NCBI GenBank assembly: GCA_028287785.1
Contig: JAQBOZ010000007.1
Location: 62,001 to 126,000 of the forward strand
Length of the DNA stretch: 64,000 nucleotides
Source of the DNA: Chlorobiota bacterium
Lineage (GTDB): Bacteria; Bacteroidota; Ignavibacteria; OLB7
Direction of reading: 5' to 3'
Part shown: positions 18,146-31,442 of the stretch, piece after piece
Layout: each line of letters starts with the position of its first letter
How positions within the stretch are numbered: the first letter of the stretch is position 1
Program-made: the position numbers and the translations under genes
The notes under the pieces: model-generated
Databases searched by the model: none
Seen by the model: only the letters and a program-made list of their open reading frames with translations
What the model was told of the DNA's origin: nothing

Positions 18146-21100
18146 CGGTTCATCCCCACGCATGTGGGGAGATCTTATCCTCCAGCTTTGCGAACGGCGC
18201 GGGGCGCGGTTCATCCCCACGCATGTGGGGAGATCGGGGAATGTTCCGGCAGGCGTGGAAATCGTCTCGGTTCATCCCCACGCATGTGGGGAGATCACAT
18301 GTACCGAACCATGGCTGGTTGCCGGTTTCGGTTCATCCCCACGCATGTGGGGAGATCCCAGACATGCGCGCATAAATATCACGCACCATCGGTTCATCCC
18401 CACGCATGTGGGGAGATCGAGGAGACGCAGTAGCGCCAGAACTCCCCCAGCGGTTCATCCCCACGCATGTGGGGAGATCGGATCTGCGGGATAGCGGTCT
18501 ACTCAGTAAGTCGGTTCATCCCCACGCATGTGGGGAGATCCCTTGACGCTGGCGGAGTTGCGGGCGAAAGCACGGTTCATCCCCACGCATGTGGGGAGAT
18601 CTTTTCCGAACGTCGAACGGAGGGGCGGCGTGCCGGTTCATCCCCACGCATGTGGGGAGATCCGGATATGGCGGGTGCAAACCCTTGACGCTCCCGGTTC
18701 ATCCCCACGCATGTGGGGAGATCCGATCCGGTGACCGCTCCTGTCAGCGCGGACACGGTTCATCCCCACGCATGTGGGGAGATCTAGTTATCCAGATCCT
18801 CATCGCCGCTCACCCGCGGTTCATCCCCACGCATGTGGGGAGATCGTCGCGGGATTTCTGCATCTTCCGCTTCTCTGCGGTTCATCCCCACGCATGTGGG
18901 GAGATCGCCTTCCGCACCTGAGCGTATTCGGGGGTGTACGGTTCATCCCCACGCATGTGGGGAGATCCCCTCGCTCGGGTAATTGCAGAGCGGCGGGAGC
19001 GGTTCATCCCCACGCATGTGGGGAGATCGTTCCCGGTCACCTTTGCTTGGGCGAGTTTCCCGGTTCATCCCCACGCATGTGGGGAGATCTCGCAGGTGTT
19101 GTCGGCGATGTAGTCGGTCAACGGTTCATCCCCACGCATGTGGGGAGATCTAATCCAATCGGCTCGATCGTGCGGATAGAATCGGTTCATCCCCACGCAT
19201 GTGGGGAGATCCACTTCCTGAAGGAGCGCCGCGCCGTGTTCCGCGGTTCATCCCCACGCATGTGGGGAGATCGCGCCGTTTCCTCGTCTATCGTCGCCAT
19301 TGCCCGGTTCATCCCCACGCATGTGGGGAGATCCTCGTCGTCTACATCGAAGCCCTCAATAAAGACGGTTCATCCCCACGCATGTGGGGAGATCCTCCTC
19401 CTCCCTGTCGTGCTCTTCGATATCGTCGGTTCATCCCCACACATGTGGGGAGATCTTCAAGTGGCGGCGCGACTTGGTAGCCGAGATCGGTTCATCCCCA
19501 CGCATGTGGGGAGATCTCCAGCGGGCGAGCCGCGAAAGCAAATGCGCCCGGTTCATCCCCACGCATGTGGGGAGATCACGTGCAGGCACCAGCGAGCGGG
19601 TTGCCGTCTCGGTTCATCCCCACGCATGTGGGGAGATCCGCACGCATTTCCGTAGCAGTGAATACAAACCCGGTTCATCCCCACGCATGTGGGGAGATCG
19701 CCTTCCCCGCCTTGATGAAAATCTCCGCGTCCGGTTCATCCCCACGCATGTGGGGAGATCTCGATCTCGAACTCGGTGAACAGATCCCAAATCGGTTCAT
19801 CCCCACGCATGTGGGGAGATCGGAAACGTCTTCCGGCGCCGGCGATGCGTGGACGGTTCATCCCCACGCATGTGGGGAGATCGGCAACGTTTGTTTCTAG
19901 GTCATGGCTTACCGCGGTTCATCCCCACGCATGTGGGGAGATCACCTCCGGCGTCGCGCTCGCGTCGAACGTTGTCGGTTCATCCCCACGCATGTGGGGA
20001 GATCCGGCGGATGTCGGATCGGCAGTGTACACCGGGCGGTTCATCCCCACGCATGTGGGGAGATCGAACGGACAGTTTTTGATAATCAGCTTATAGACGG
20101 TTCATCCCCACGCATGTGGGGAGATCGTCCGATCCTCCATCCCGCCGTACTCCCGACACGGTTCATCCCCACGCATGTGGGGAGATCGTTCGGGGAGCGG
20201 GCAAAGGAGAAAGCCCGCGCGGTTCATCCCCACGCATGTGGGGAGATCCCCTGAGAGCTGCGCGCACCAGCACCCCTGCTCGGTTCATCCCCACGCATGT
20301 GGGGAGATCGGATGGATACGGACGGACGGGGTGCCGGTCGGCGGTTCATCCCCACGCATGTGGGGAGATCATCTTGGCGTTGAACCCCGCGTTCGCCGAC
20401 TGCGGTTCATCCCCACGCATGTGGGGAGATCCTCCTGCTCCCGAATATACTCAGCACGGCGGGCGGTTCATCCCCACGCATGTGGGGAGATCGACAAACC
20501 AGACGTCGCCGGCCTCGCTCGTCACGGTTCATCCCCACGCATGTGGGGAGATCGGATAGTGATGTCCTTCAGGCTCTGGAGACGTCGGTTCATCCCCACG
20601 CATGTGGGGAGATCATACGCCCGTCCCGGCGCGGACTCCCAGCTCGCGGTTCATCCCCACGCATGTGGGGAGATCTTCGTCGCGATAGTAGTCAGCTTCG
20701 GCCAGCCCGGTTCATCCCCACGCATGTGGGGAGATCTTCAGTAGACTCATCACGATCGGCGCGAACTGCGGTTCATCCCCACGCATGTGGGGAGATCGCG
20801 GTCAGGATCGATGACACGGCATCGACCACCGGTTCATCCCCACGCATGTGGGGAGATCTTCCACGTGCGGGTAGGGACGCGCCTGGGACGCGGTTCATCC
20901 CCACGCATGTGGGGAGATCTTCTGCTCCGCCGCCGCGTCGTCAACGGTCAGCGGTTCATCCCCACGCATGTGGGGAGATCGTTGCCACCGCTCCAGCGCG
21001 GATGCTGCCATACGGTTCATCCCCACGCATGTGGGGAGATCGGCGTCGAACACCTTCTGCGAGAAGTTGATCGCGGTTCATCCCCACGCATGTGGGGAGA

Positions 21101-24100
21101 TCTCATGCTCCCACCTCCCACAATCCCTGCGCGCCGGTTCATCCCCACGCATGTGGGGAGATCATCTGCTCCGCCTTATCCAGCCCATTGATAATCGGTT
21201 CATCCCCACGCATGTGGGGAGATCCTGGAGGTAGTCAAGGCCAACCAGGCAGTCCCCGGTTCATCCCCACGCATGTGGGGAGATCGCGTTCACGTTGACC
21301 GATCCGGCTGATGGGAGCGGTTCATCCCCACGCATGTGGGGAGATCTGCTCCCCCCGGTGACGAAGATCATCACGCAGCGGTTCATCCCCACGCATGTGG
21401 GGAGATCTCGTTCGCGGTTGACACGATCGCCTTCGTCTGCGGTTCATCCCCACGCATGTGGGGAGATCTCGAGCGGGCGGGCGGCGAACGCGAACGCCCC
21501 CGGTTCATCCCCACGCATGTGGGGAGATCTCGCGAAAGGGTGGCGCGAGATATTCGAGCAGCGGTTCATCCCCACGCATGTGGGGAGATCGTCTCCCCAG
21601 TCAACCTCCGCGTCTCCGGCAACGGTTCATCCCCACGCATGTGGGGAGATCTCCATGAAGCCACGCAACCATGCGACGTAATCCGGTTCATCCCCACGCA
21701 TGTGGGGAGATCGCGGCCCACGCCGACAACGTTGTGCCAGTAGGCGGTTCATCCCCACGCATGTGGGGAGATCTCAGGGTGATCTCTCGATTGGCATGCC
21801 GCTACCGGTTCATCCCCACGCATGTGGGGAGATCCCTCTCCGGTGGGGGACGTTTTCATGACCAGGCGGTTCATCCCCACGCATGTGGGGAGATCTTCAC
21901 CCCTGGATCAATCATCCGGATCTCCAACGGTTCATCCCCACGCATGTGGGGAGATCCGGTTTCTCAACAGTGACCACCTCACCAGCTACGGTTCATCCCC
22001 ACGCATGTGGGGAGATCGGCGCGCTTCGCTGCGAGGTAGGCACGAACCTCGGTTCATCCCCACGCATGTGGGGAGATCCTGAAGATGTAACACCGGAAGA
22101 ATTCGCTTGCCGGTTCATCCCCACGCATGTGGGGAGATCGATCGCTTGCCCGACCAGCGGAGCGGACGGGGCGGTTCATCCCCACGCATGTGGGGAGATC
22201 CCCATTTTCTCCCTTTAGTAGTTATCGTCTCTCGGTTCATCCCCACGCATGTGGGGAGATCTCGCTTCATGAGTCGGCAGGGTACGGGGCCTACGGTTCA
22301 TCCCCACGCATGTGGGGAGATCCTGTCGGCGTCGGTGATTTTCTTTACCGGGCGCGGTTCATCCCCACGCATGTGGGGAGATCTCCCTCGGGCACTTCGT
22401 ATCCGACAACCGGAACGGTTCATCCCCACGCATGTGGGGAGATCGCTGTAAAAATCACCGCTACCATCAAGAAAATCGGTTCATCCCCACGCATGTGGGG
22501 AGATCCTCTAATGCGCTTCCATAATAGAGTCGGATGCCGGTTCATCCCCACGCATGTGGGGAGATCGAGCTGCCAGTGCGGTCGCCCGGTACTCATCGCG
22601 GTTCATCCCCACGCATGTGGGGAGATCGAGGAGATCGGGGATCCTCAGCTCGTCCAGCGCGGTTCATCCCCACGCATGTGGGGAGATCGGTGGCGGGGAT
22701 GGTGGAGATGCCGACCGTACGGTTCATCCCCACGCATGTGGGGAGATCCTGCGCTGAACATCGGCTTCGGGCTCGCGAGCCGGTTCATCCCCACGCATGT
22801 GGGGAGATCATTACGAGTTACACGAGGAATACGCGCGTTGCCGGTTCATCCCCACGCATGTGGGGAGATCGGAAGAGGCGGCTTACCCTCCATCCCCTTC
22901 GCCGGTTCATCCCCACGCATGTGGGGAGATCTGCTACCCTCGTAAACTCCGCGTCCCTCTCCTCGGTTCATCCCCACGCATGTGGGGAGATCCTTGCCTA
23001 GCTTGCGCGCAAGTGATTCAATGTCGGTTCATCCCCACGCATGTGGGGAGATCGTGCGTAGTCTCTCTTTGAGAACTCTAATGCGCGGTTCATCCCCACG
23101 CATGTGGGGAGATCTACTGCTCCAAGTGGGCATTGCGCGGGCTGCGCGGTTCATCCCCACGCATGTGGGGAGATCTGCATCGGAATATTCGCGGTATTTC
23201 CGGAGCGCGGTTCATCCCCACGCATGTGGGGAGATCTCCGTATCACCGCGTTCTGCCAGCTCACCGGCCGGTTCATCCCCACGCATGTGGGGAGATCGAT
23301 GACTCCCGCGCGGAGTGTCGCCGCTCCCCCGGTTCATCCCCACGCATGTGGGGAGATCCTGGTCAACTTGGTCACGCAACGCGTCGAGATCGGTTCATCC
23401 CCACGCATGTGGGGAGATCACTAGGGTTCTTCGAAGTCGGCCGGGAGTGGTCGGTTCATCCCCACGCATGTGGGGAGATCGTAGGTGCTGAGCCCATTAC
23501 TCAGCACCACTCCGGTTCATCCCCACGCATGTGGGGAGATCTCATGGTACGCCTGCTTCGCGTCTTTCACCCCCGGTTCATCCCCACGCATGTGGGGAGA
23601 TCCCGGCCCCCTTCAACTCGAACTTGACATCATCCGGTTCATCCCCACGCATGTGGGGAGATCATAATCCCCAATGTCTCAACCGCGTTGGAGGACGGTT
23701 CATCCCCACGCATGTGGGGAGATCGACGAGAAGGAACCGGGCTGCGGGATCACCATCGGTTCATCCCCACGCATGTGGGGAGATCGCAAGACCTAGCACC
23801 CAGAATATCCAATTTTTCGGTTCATCCCCACGCATGTGGGGAGATCAATGTGAACAGCAACTCCTATTCCGGTTCCTCCGGTTCATCCCCACGCATGTGG
23901 GGAGATCAACTCCCGAATCGATGGAGCGCGACCATGGTCCGGTTCATCCCCACGCATGTGGGGAGATCGGTCTTCTGCAACGTTGCGAATGCTTCCATTG
24001 CGGTTCATCCCCACGCATGTGGGGAGATCTTCCCCGAACTGTCGCATGATCGGCGAGATATCGGTTCATCCCCACGCATGTGGGGAGATCCTCTGTATCG

Positions 24101-27100
24101 TCATCGAGATTTTCGAGTATTTCGGTTCATCCCCACGCATGTGGGGAGATCATCTTCGTAGCAGATGCACCTTCAGAGGCGAGCGGTTCATCCCCACGCA
24201 TGTGGGGAGATCTTCGCGCCACCACCCAGAACTCCGGCTTCGTCCGGTTCATCCCCACGCATGTGGGGAGATCCGGAAGGATTTTATCGGGGAGATGGAA
24301 CGGCTCGGTTCATCCCCACGCATGTGGGGAGATCTTGCCAATCAGAAAATGGAATTGCTCTTTCAGCGGTTCATCCCCACGCATGTGGGGAGATCCTTGT
24401 CGCCGCTGCCAAGGCCGGCATCAACTCCGGTTCATCCCCACGCATGTGGGGAGATCTCAGTGCCGAGGCGAAATCTCCCGACTCGCTCCGGTTCATCCCC
24501 ACGCATGTGGGGAGATCGGGGTGGATATTTCACAGATGGAGTATCGGAGCGGTTCATCCCCACGCATGTGGGGAGATCCCGTATTTGCCGATATTGGCGG
24601 TGAGCTGATCCGGTTCATCCCCACGCATGTGGGGAGATCAACCCCCTCCCGCATGACCGTTATCGAACTCGCGGTTCATCCCCACGCATGTGGGGAGATC
24701 GTACTTGCGGACTATCCGGCAGCGGCGAAAGGCGGTTCATCCCCACGCATGTGGGGAGATCGCGGAAATCGTGGACGCCCAGCGTGGCGTCACCGGTTCA
24801 TCCCCACGCATGTGGGGAGATCGTTGGCGGCTATAATCCAGTGTAGGAATCATTCGGTTCATCCCCACGCATGTGGGGAGATCGCATCGTTGCCGCATAC
24901 GATCCATCGCTCCATCGGTTCATCCCCACGCATGTGGGGAGATCATCGCCTCCTGGCATTTATCGCAACTACAGCGCGGTTCATCCCCACGCATGTGGGG
25001 AGATCCACGCGCTCATCCGTCCCTGGTCATCGACCGTCGGTTCATCCCCACGCATGTGGGGAGATCTCCGCATCACGACGTACGGCGACATAGACATTCG
25101 GTTCATCCCCACGCATGTGGGGAGATCTCCGGCCGGGTTTGCCGAACCGCCGTCATACCGGGTTCATCCCCACGCATGTGGGGAGATCATTCGCCCCACC
25201 TCCAAGCGCCCCCACTTCGTCGGTTCATCCCCACGCATGTGGGGAGATCTTCATGGGATCAATGCGGCGTTCAATCATCCGCGGTTCATCCCCACGCATG
25301 TGGGGAGATCGTGGTGAACTGGCTGGCAAGCTGATCGATCCCCGGTTCATCCCCACGCATGTGGGGAGATCTCCAGCCAGCCATCCCCGGAGTCCGTCGG
25401 AAACGGTTCATCCCCACGCATGTGGGGAGATCATACCGTGGTCGTTCGCTTTCACCGGCTGTTCCGGTTCATCCCCACGCATGTGGGGAGATCTCGCGAT
25501 CTCCCGGTATATGCGACGATTGGTGCGGTTCATCCCCACGCATGTGGGGAGATCTTCAGCCCGGACCACAACGGCATCACGATCCCCGGTTCATCCCCAC
25601 GCATGTGGGGAGATCGCGAGCGATATAGTACAGATTGCCCACATTGTCGGTTCATCCCCACGCATGTGGGGAGATCCACGTCGATCACGATCCCGTTGTG
25701 ACCCGATGCGGTTCATCCCCACGCATGTGGGGAGATCTATCCGTTACAATTTAGTTTCGGTGCGTGTGGCGGTTCATCCCCACGCATGTGGGGAGATCTT
25801 TCAGTGCGAGTATCCGATTCGTCAGCCGCGCGGTTCATCCCCACGCATGTGGGGAGATCTGGGATTCCTGTTTTAAGTATATCGCGCCGTGCGGTTCATC
25901 CCCACGCATGTGGGGAGATCCAGCCGGAGTGCATCGGCAGCCTGTTCGAGTGCGGTTCATCCCCACGCATGTGGGGAGATCGGCAATCGGTGGGCTATTA
26001 AAACCGCTGATCGCGGTTCATCCCCACGCATGTGGGGAGATCGTTGTATACGTCACCCGCCCTTCCGACGTTTTCGGTTCATCCCCACGCATGTGGGGAG
26101 ATCTCCCCAAAGCCACCGAATTTATAATCCGCGCTCGGTTCATCCCCACGCATGTGGGGAGATCCCATTTCAGGTTGAACAGAAACGGAAGCTCCTCGGT
26201 TCATCCCCACGCATGTGGGGAGATCGTCGTTCACCAGCACGCGCCGGCGTCCTTCAACGGTTCATCCCCACGCATGTGGGGAGATCTATTCAACGCGGTT
26301 ATCCTCCGTGTTGATACTCGGTTCATCCCCACGCATGTGGGGAGATCCTCCACGCGTGCGAGATAGGCACCATCACCATCCGGTTCATCCCCACGCATGT
26401 GGGGAGATCGCGTTGCTCGATCACGAATTGCCGTACACGCTCGGTTCATCCCCACGCATGTGGGGAGATCTTTGCGATTGGATATTTCCATCACTCAATT
26501 CCCGGTTCATCCCCACGCATGTGGGGAGATCTGTTGCCAACGGCAACCGCAGCTATGGAACGCCGGTTCATCCCCACGCATGTGGGGAGATCATGAAACC
26601 GGCCGGCCTACCTATCGCAAGGGACGGTTCATCCCCACGCATGTGGGGAGATCTAGACTCCGGAGACAACGTTTACCGATAAATCCGGTTCATCCCCACG
26701 CATGTGGGGAGATCCCACATGAAACGTATACCGTCATAGCTCCGATCGGTTCATCCCCACGCATGTGGGGAGATCTTTTCGACATCGAATTTCAGCGGGT
26801 CTTTTTCCGGTTCATCCCCACGCATGTGGGGAGATCTGATCCCTGTAGGAGTACGCTCGAATGTATCCCGGTTCATCCCCACGCATGTGGGGAGATCTGC
26901 TCGCGACCTACGCCAGCACGCAGGAGAGGCGGTTCATCCCCACGCATGTGGGGAGATCTTGACCAATCACGGTTCTCGTTTTAACCAACGCGGTTCATCC
27001 CCACGCATGTGGGGAGATCCGTGCGAGATAGGCACCGTCACCGTCTTTTTTCGGTTCATCCCCACGCATGTGGGGAGATCGCCGTCCGAATTCGTGTTCA

Positions 27101-30100
27101 CGTCCGGCATCCCGGTTCATCCCCACGCATGTGGGGAGATCTCTGATCGGGCCGTTCACCGCTGGTGCATCGACGGTTCATCCCCACGCATGTGGGGAGA
27201 TCCTTCTCCGCTTCAGTCGCTTTTTCACCCAAGCCGGTTCATCCCCACGCATGTGGGGAGATCTAGACTCCGCAGACAACGTTTACAGATAAATCCGGTT
27301 CATCCCCACGCATGTGGGGAGATCCTGTCGGATACGAGACTCTAACCGTGCATATCCGGTTCATCCCCACGCATGTGGGGAGATCTTGAAGTACACCCAA
27401 TCCTCACCAACCGCCAGCGGTTCATCCCCACGCATGTGGGGAGATCGAGAGCCCGATGTCAACGATTTGCAAGAGGAGCGGTTCATCCCCACGCATGTGG
27501 GGAGATCTCCTTCGCGAAGCGGTTGATAGCGAGCATTTCCGGTTCATCCCCACGCATGTGGGGAGATCCGTTGCGGATCTCTTCTGCGGTGCGGGCGGCT
27601 CGGTTCATCCCCACGCATGTGGGGAGATCGATCGATGCGGAGTCAACCGAGCGCGGATATCCGGTTCATCCCCACGCATGTGGGGAGATCTACCGCTCCT
27701 GCATCTTGAGCTGTGTCAGTTCCGGTTCATCCCCACGCATGTGGGGAGATCGGTCTCGCGAAACTCGACGCCCCCTGGACGATCGGTTCATCCCCACGCA
27801 TGTGGGGAGATCATTGATGAAGTGCGGGGCCTGTTGACTCTCGCCGGTTCATCCCCACGCATGTGGGGAGATCGTCAGGTGCGGCGAGAGAATCTGCGAC
27901 GCGACCGGTTCATCCCCACGCATGTGGGGAGATCGAGGCCCTTCAGCTTGGAGAGTGGCGCGATGACGGTTCATCCCCACGCATGTGGGGAGATCATGTT
28001 CGATATATTGCGCCTGTTGATGTAGGACGGTTCATCCCCACGCATGTGGGGAGATCGCACTCCAACCTCAGATATTTTATGCCAACGCCGGTTCATCCCC
28101 ACGCATGTGGGGAGATCTCCTGCGAGAACTCAGCGATGAATCCAGATTCCGGTTCATCCCCACGCATGTGGGGAGATCGATGTGTCGGGCAGGTTGAAAT
28201 GGACACTCACCGGTTCATCCCCACGCATGTGGGGAGATCCGCAACAGCATCTTCTCGGTCAGGGTGAGCGTCGGTTCATCCCCACGCATGTGGGGAGATC
28301 GCGGAGTCGCTCGATGATCGTCAGCGGAGCATCGGTTCATCCCCACGCATGTGGGGAGATCGATCCCTGCGGAACTGAGCCGCCTCGGTGAGGCGGTTCA
28401 TCCCCACGCATGTGGGGAGATCGAAATCGGATCGACCGAGCGCTCAGGTGCTGCCGGTTCATCCCCACGCATGTGGGGAGATCACTCCGCTGGTCGGCAA
28501 TCGGAACGATGTTTACGGTTCATCCCCACGCATGTGGGGAGATCGCCACAGATCGGACGCTGCGGCTGCAATACCCCGGTTCATCCCCACGCATGTGGGG
28601 AGATCTTATAGCCGTTCACGAGCTGCGAGAGCCTCCCCGGTTCATCCCCACGCATGTGGGGAGATCTTCGCGACCGCTACGCCGCCGTAGAACGCCAGCG
28701 GTTCATCCCCACGCATGTGGGGAGATCATCTCATCACACTCGCGTTCGCGGGGGCGCCTCGGTTCATCCCCACGCATGTGGGGAGATCTCTAAGCCCTTG
28801 TGATACCCATGTCACGAGGGCGGTTCATCCCCACGCATGTGGGGAGATCTTTCGAAGATCGCCGGGGGTCGTCCGCATTTCCGGTTCATCCCCACGCATG
28901 TGGGGAGATCTAGACTGTCACCCCGTCATCTTCTGCGACCGTCGGTTCATCCCCACGCATGTGGGGAGATCGTCAAGACCCAGAAACAATCCGCGAACGC
29001 TGGCGGTTCATCCCCACGCATGTGGGGAGATCTATCCCCACGATCCGGGACAGAGAGCAAGCCGCGGTTCATCCCCACGCATGTGGGGAGATCCCTCCAC
29101 TGTTCGGCGCGTGGAGGTTAGTGAGCGGTTCATCCCCACGCATGTGGGGAGATCCTCGACTCCACTATAGCTGTAGCCGGCGGAATCGGTTCATCCCCAC
29201 GCATGTGGGGAGATCGAGTATCCGTTGACATCATCCGGCGCCTTCCCCGGTTCATCCCCACGCATGTGGGGAGATCCCCAATATCCGATCCCTTGTCCCT
29301 GCCCGGAACGGTTCATCCCCACGCATGTGGGGAGATCTGAAGAGCGCCTGCCGCATAGTTCTTACACATCGGTTCATCCCCACGCATGTGGGGAGATCAC
29401 TTCGGCCTCTGTGACATTTCGCCACGTTGCCGGTTCATCCCCACGCATGTGGGGAGATCTCGTTCGGCCCGTTGCGTGCGCTCCACATCGGCGGTTCATC
29501 CCCACGCATGTGGGGAGATCGACCGATGAACGGAGCGCGAACCACGGCGTCACGGTTCATCCCCACGCATGTGGGGAGATCCGGACCGATGGCACCGACC
29601 AACTGAGCAAGGGCGGTTCATCCCCACGCATGTGGGGAGATCATCCCGAGTTCCGTTGCAATTTCTTTTGCGCGCGGTTCATCCCCACGCATGTGGGGAG
29701 ATCACACCGGGTCCAGCATTCGCGGGAATCGTGATCGGTTCATCCCCACGCATGTGGGGAGATCGCTGCATTTTTCGAGGAGAGTACCGCATTGGCCGGT
29801 TCATCCCCACGCATGTGGGGAGATCTCGCTCACCCCGATCCTACAGCAGATAGCGTCCGGTTCATCCCCACGCATGTGGGGAGATCATGTTCCGATCTGA
29901 TTCAGAATCGGATTCGAGCGGTTCATCCCCACGCATGTGGGGAGATCAACCAATACTCCTCGATTGTTGGATCATCAGCCGGTTCATCCCCACGCATGTG
30001 GGGAGATCGAATTTCGTGATCCCGCAGAGGAGGAGCTTCACGGTTCATCCCCACGCATGTGGGGAGATCTTCTGGAAGTTGATCACGGTTGCGGACACTG

Positions 30101-30984
30101 CCGGTTCATCCCCACGCATGTGGGGAGATCCTACCGGAGAAGGTTCGTACCAGCGGCACGTACGGTTCATCCCCACGCATGTGGGGAGATCGCTAGCAGC
30201 GGGAACGGCAAGCTGGTCTTGGTCGGTTCATCCCCACGCATGTGGGGAGATCTTCGGCGTGATCACCCCGCCGTATTCGTGGATCGGTTCATCCCCACGC
30301 ATGTGGGGAGATCCCACGATCGGCGGAAAGGAGGATCTCCGTGGTCGGTTCATCCCCACGCATGTGGGGAGATCCTGTCACCTGGACCGAGGAGCGCCGC
30401 GGCCTCCGGTTCATCCCCACGCATGTGGGGAGATCCGTAACAGCATCTTCTCGGTCAGGGTGAGGGTCGGTTCATCCCCACGCATGTGGGGAGATCGTGA
30501 ATACTCGCGCCGTTGGCGGTCTGTTAATCGGTTCATCCCCACGCATGTGGGGAGATCCCCCCGGCATTTCCGTGGAGGCGCCTGCCGACCGGTTCATCCC
30601 CACGCATGTGGGGAGATCTGTATCAGTGCCACCGGACTGGACTCGATCCCCGGTTCATCCCCACGCATGTGGGGAGATCCTGTCACCTGGACCGAGGAGC
30701 GCCGCGGCCTCCGGTTCATCCCCACGCATGTGGGGAGATCTTTTCTGGCTGATGAGTTCAATCCTGCCCGATCGGTTCATCCCCACGCATGTGGGGAGAT
30801 CTGTAGAATCGGATAGCGAATCGAGAGCAATTACGGTTCATCCCCACGCATGTGGGGAGATCTTACAGTACCCTTTTTACTTCAACCGCTTTTCCGGTTC
30901 ATCCCCACGCATGTGGGGAGATCTAAACGCGATATTCACGAGCGGGAGCAACGCGCGGTTCATCCCCACGCATGTGGGGAGATC
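18146..30984 (-). CRISPR. Type I-E CRISPR array, 211 repeats / 210 spacers
   Basis: 29-bp repeats recur about every 61 bp over 12.8 kb (first 18146-18174, last 30956-30984). Read on the minus strand the repeat starts GATCTCCCC, has stem CCCCAC/GTGGGG with loop ATGC, and ends GATGAACCG, the I-E consensus with an 8-nt ATGAACCG crRNA handle. Transcription is therefore minus strand, with the leader at the high-coordinate end beside cas2. Spacers are 32 nt, except one of 31 nt (22689-22719) and one of 33 nt (26348-26380). The span divides exactly into 210 intervals. Repeats are almost invariant; single-base variants occur at 19427-19455 and 25160-25188. One spacer is exactly duplicated (30375-30406 and 30680-30711). 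Near-identical pairs also occur. Confidence 0.99.
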
Positions 30985-31076
30985 ACTTGAAATCCTACCC
31001 GAAATCATTGATAATGGTGATTTGGAGGGAGGGAAGTCTCAAGAGACCGCAATCTACGATGATGAGCCGAGAACGG
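30985..31076 (-). promoter_or_regulatory. CRISPR leader with IHF-like site
   Basis: The 92 bp between the last repeat and the cas2 stop codon is the leader by position. On the minus strand, TATCAATGATTTC (31001-31013) matches the E. coli IHF consensus WATCAANNNNTTR at 12 of 13 positions. It lies 17-29 bp from the first leader-side repeat, like the IHF site needed for Cas1-Cas2 integration in E. coli. Array promoter elements could not be assigned confidently. Confidence 0.6.
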
Positions 31077-31442
31077 CTATTCATCACCTTCAGGCGGTGG
31101 GGGGATATCGATTACCCGACGTCTCTTCTGCCATACGGTTTCAGAAACTTCAACGAGCTGATCGGTGCCACGCATGGTCTGGACCAGCCATATTCCCTCC
31201 ATCTCCACCGGGACACGCTCACGGGGGTTGTGGCTTCGCATGTCGAATCCCTGTTCGCTGTTGGTCCTCCATATCTGAAGGACTGTTCCGTCATCGGCGC
31301 GACGTGTACATCGCTCCCAGAGCAGATCCCGCACCAGCCCACTCACGCGGCCGACAAATGTCCCGGTCGCCACTTCAATCAGCCATCGACTCAGTTCTCC
31401 ACGGAGCGATGGCGTCACCCGTTCAAGAATCATGACCGTCAT
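31077..31442 (-). CDS. cas2: CRISPR-associated endoribonuclease Cas2 (I-E type)
   Basis: Protein of 121 aa from the start MTVMILERVTPSLRGELSRWLIEVATGTFVGRVS, matching I-E Cas2 (Cas2e/CasS2) with its PxxLRGxLxxWLxEVxxGxxVGxVS signature. It forms the Cas1-Cas2 integrase that inserts spacers. The start lies 20 bp inside the 3' end of cas1, so the two are translationally coupled. It is longer than E. coli Cas2 (94 aa) because of a C-terminal extension ending RRRVIDIPPPPEGDE. The gene abuts the array leader. Confidence 0.95.
   Translation of the reverse strand: MTVMILERVTPSLRGELSRWLIEVATGTFVGRVSGLVRDLLWERCTRRADDGTVLQIWRTNSEQGFDMRSHNPRERVPVEMEGIWLVQTMRGTDQLVEVSETVWQKRRRVIDIPPPPEGDE

Noticed and set aside
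17970-18174. tRNA-Arg as an integration site for the CRISPR locus
   Set aside because: No duplicated tRNA end or integrase was seen on the far side of the locus, so there is no support for an island boundary here.
18126-31435. Dozens of open frames across the array (proteins rich in GSSPRMWGD, RFIPTHVGRS, VHPHACGEI)
   Set aside because: They are translations of the CRISPR repeat in three frames. The 61-bp unit is not a multiple of three, so the three phrases alternate. No real genes are encoded there.
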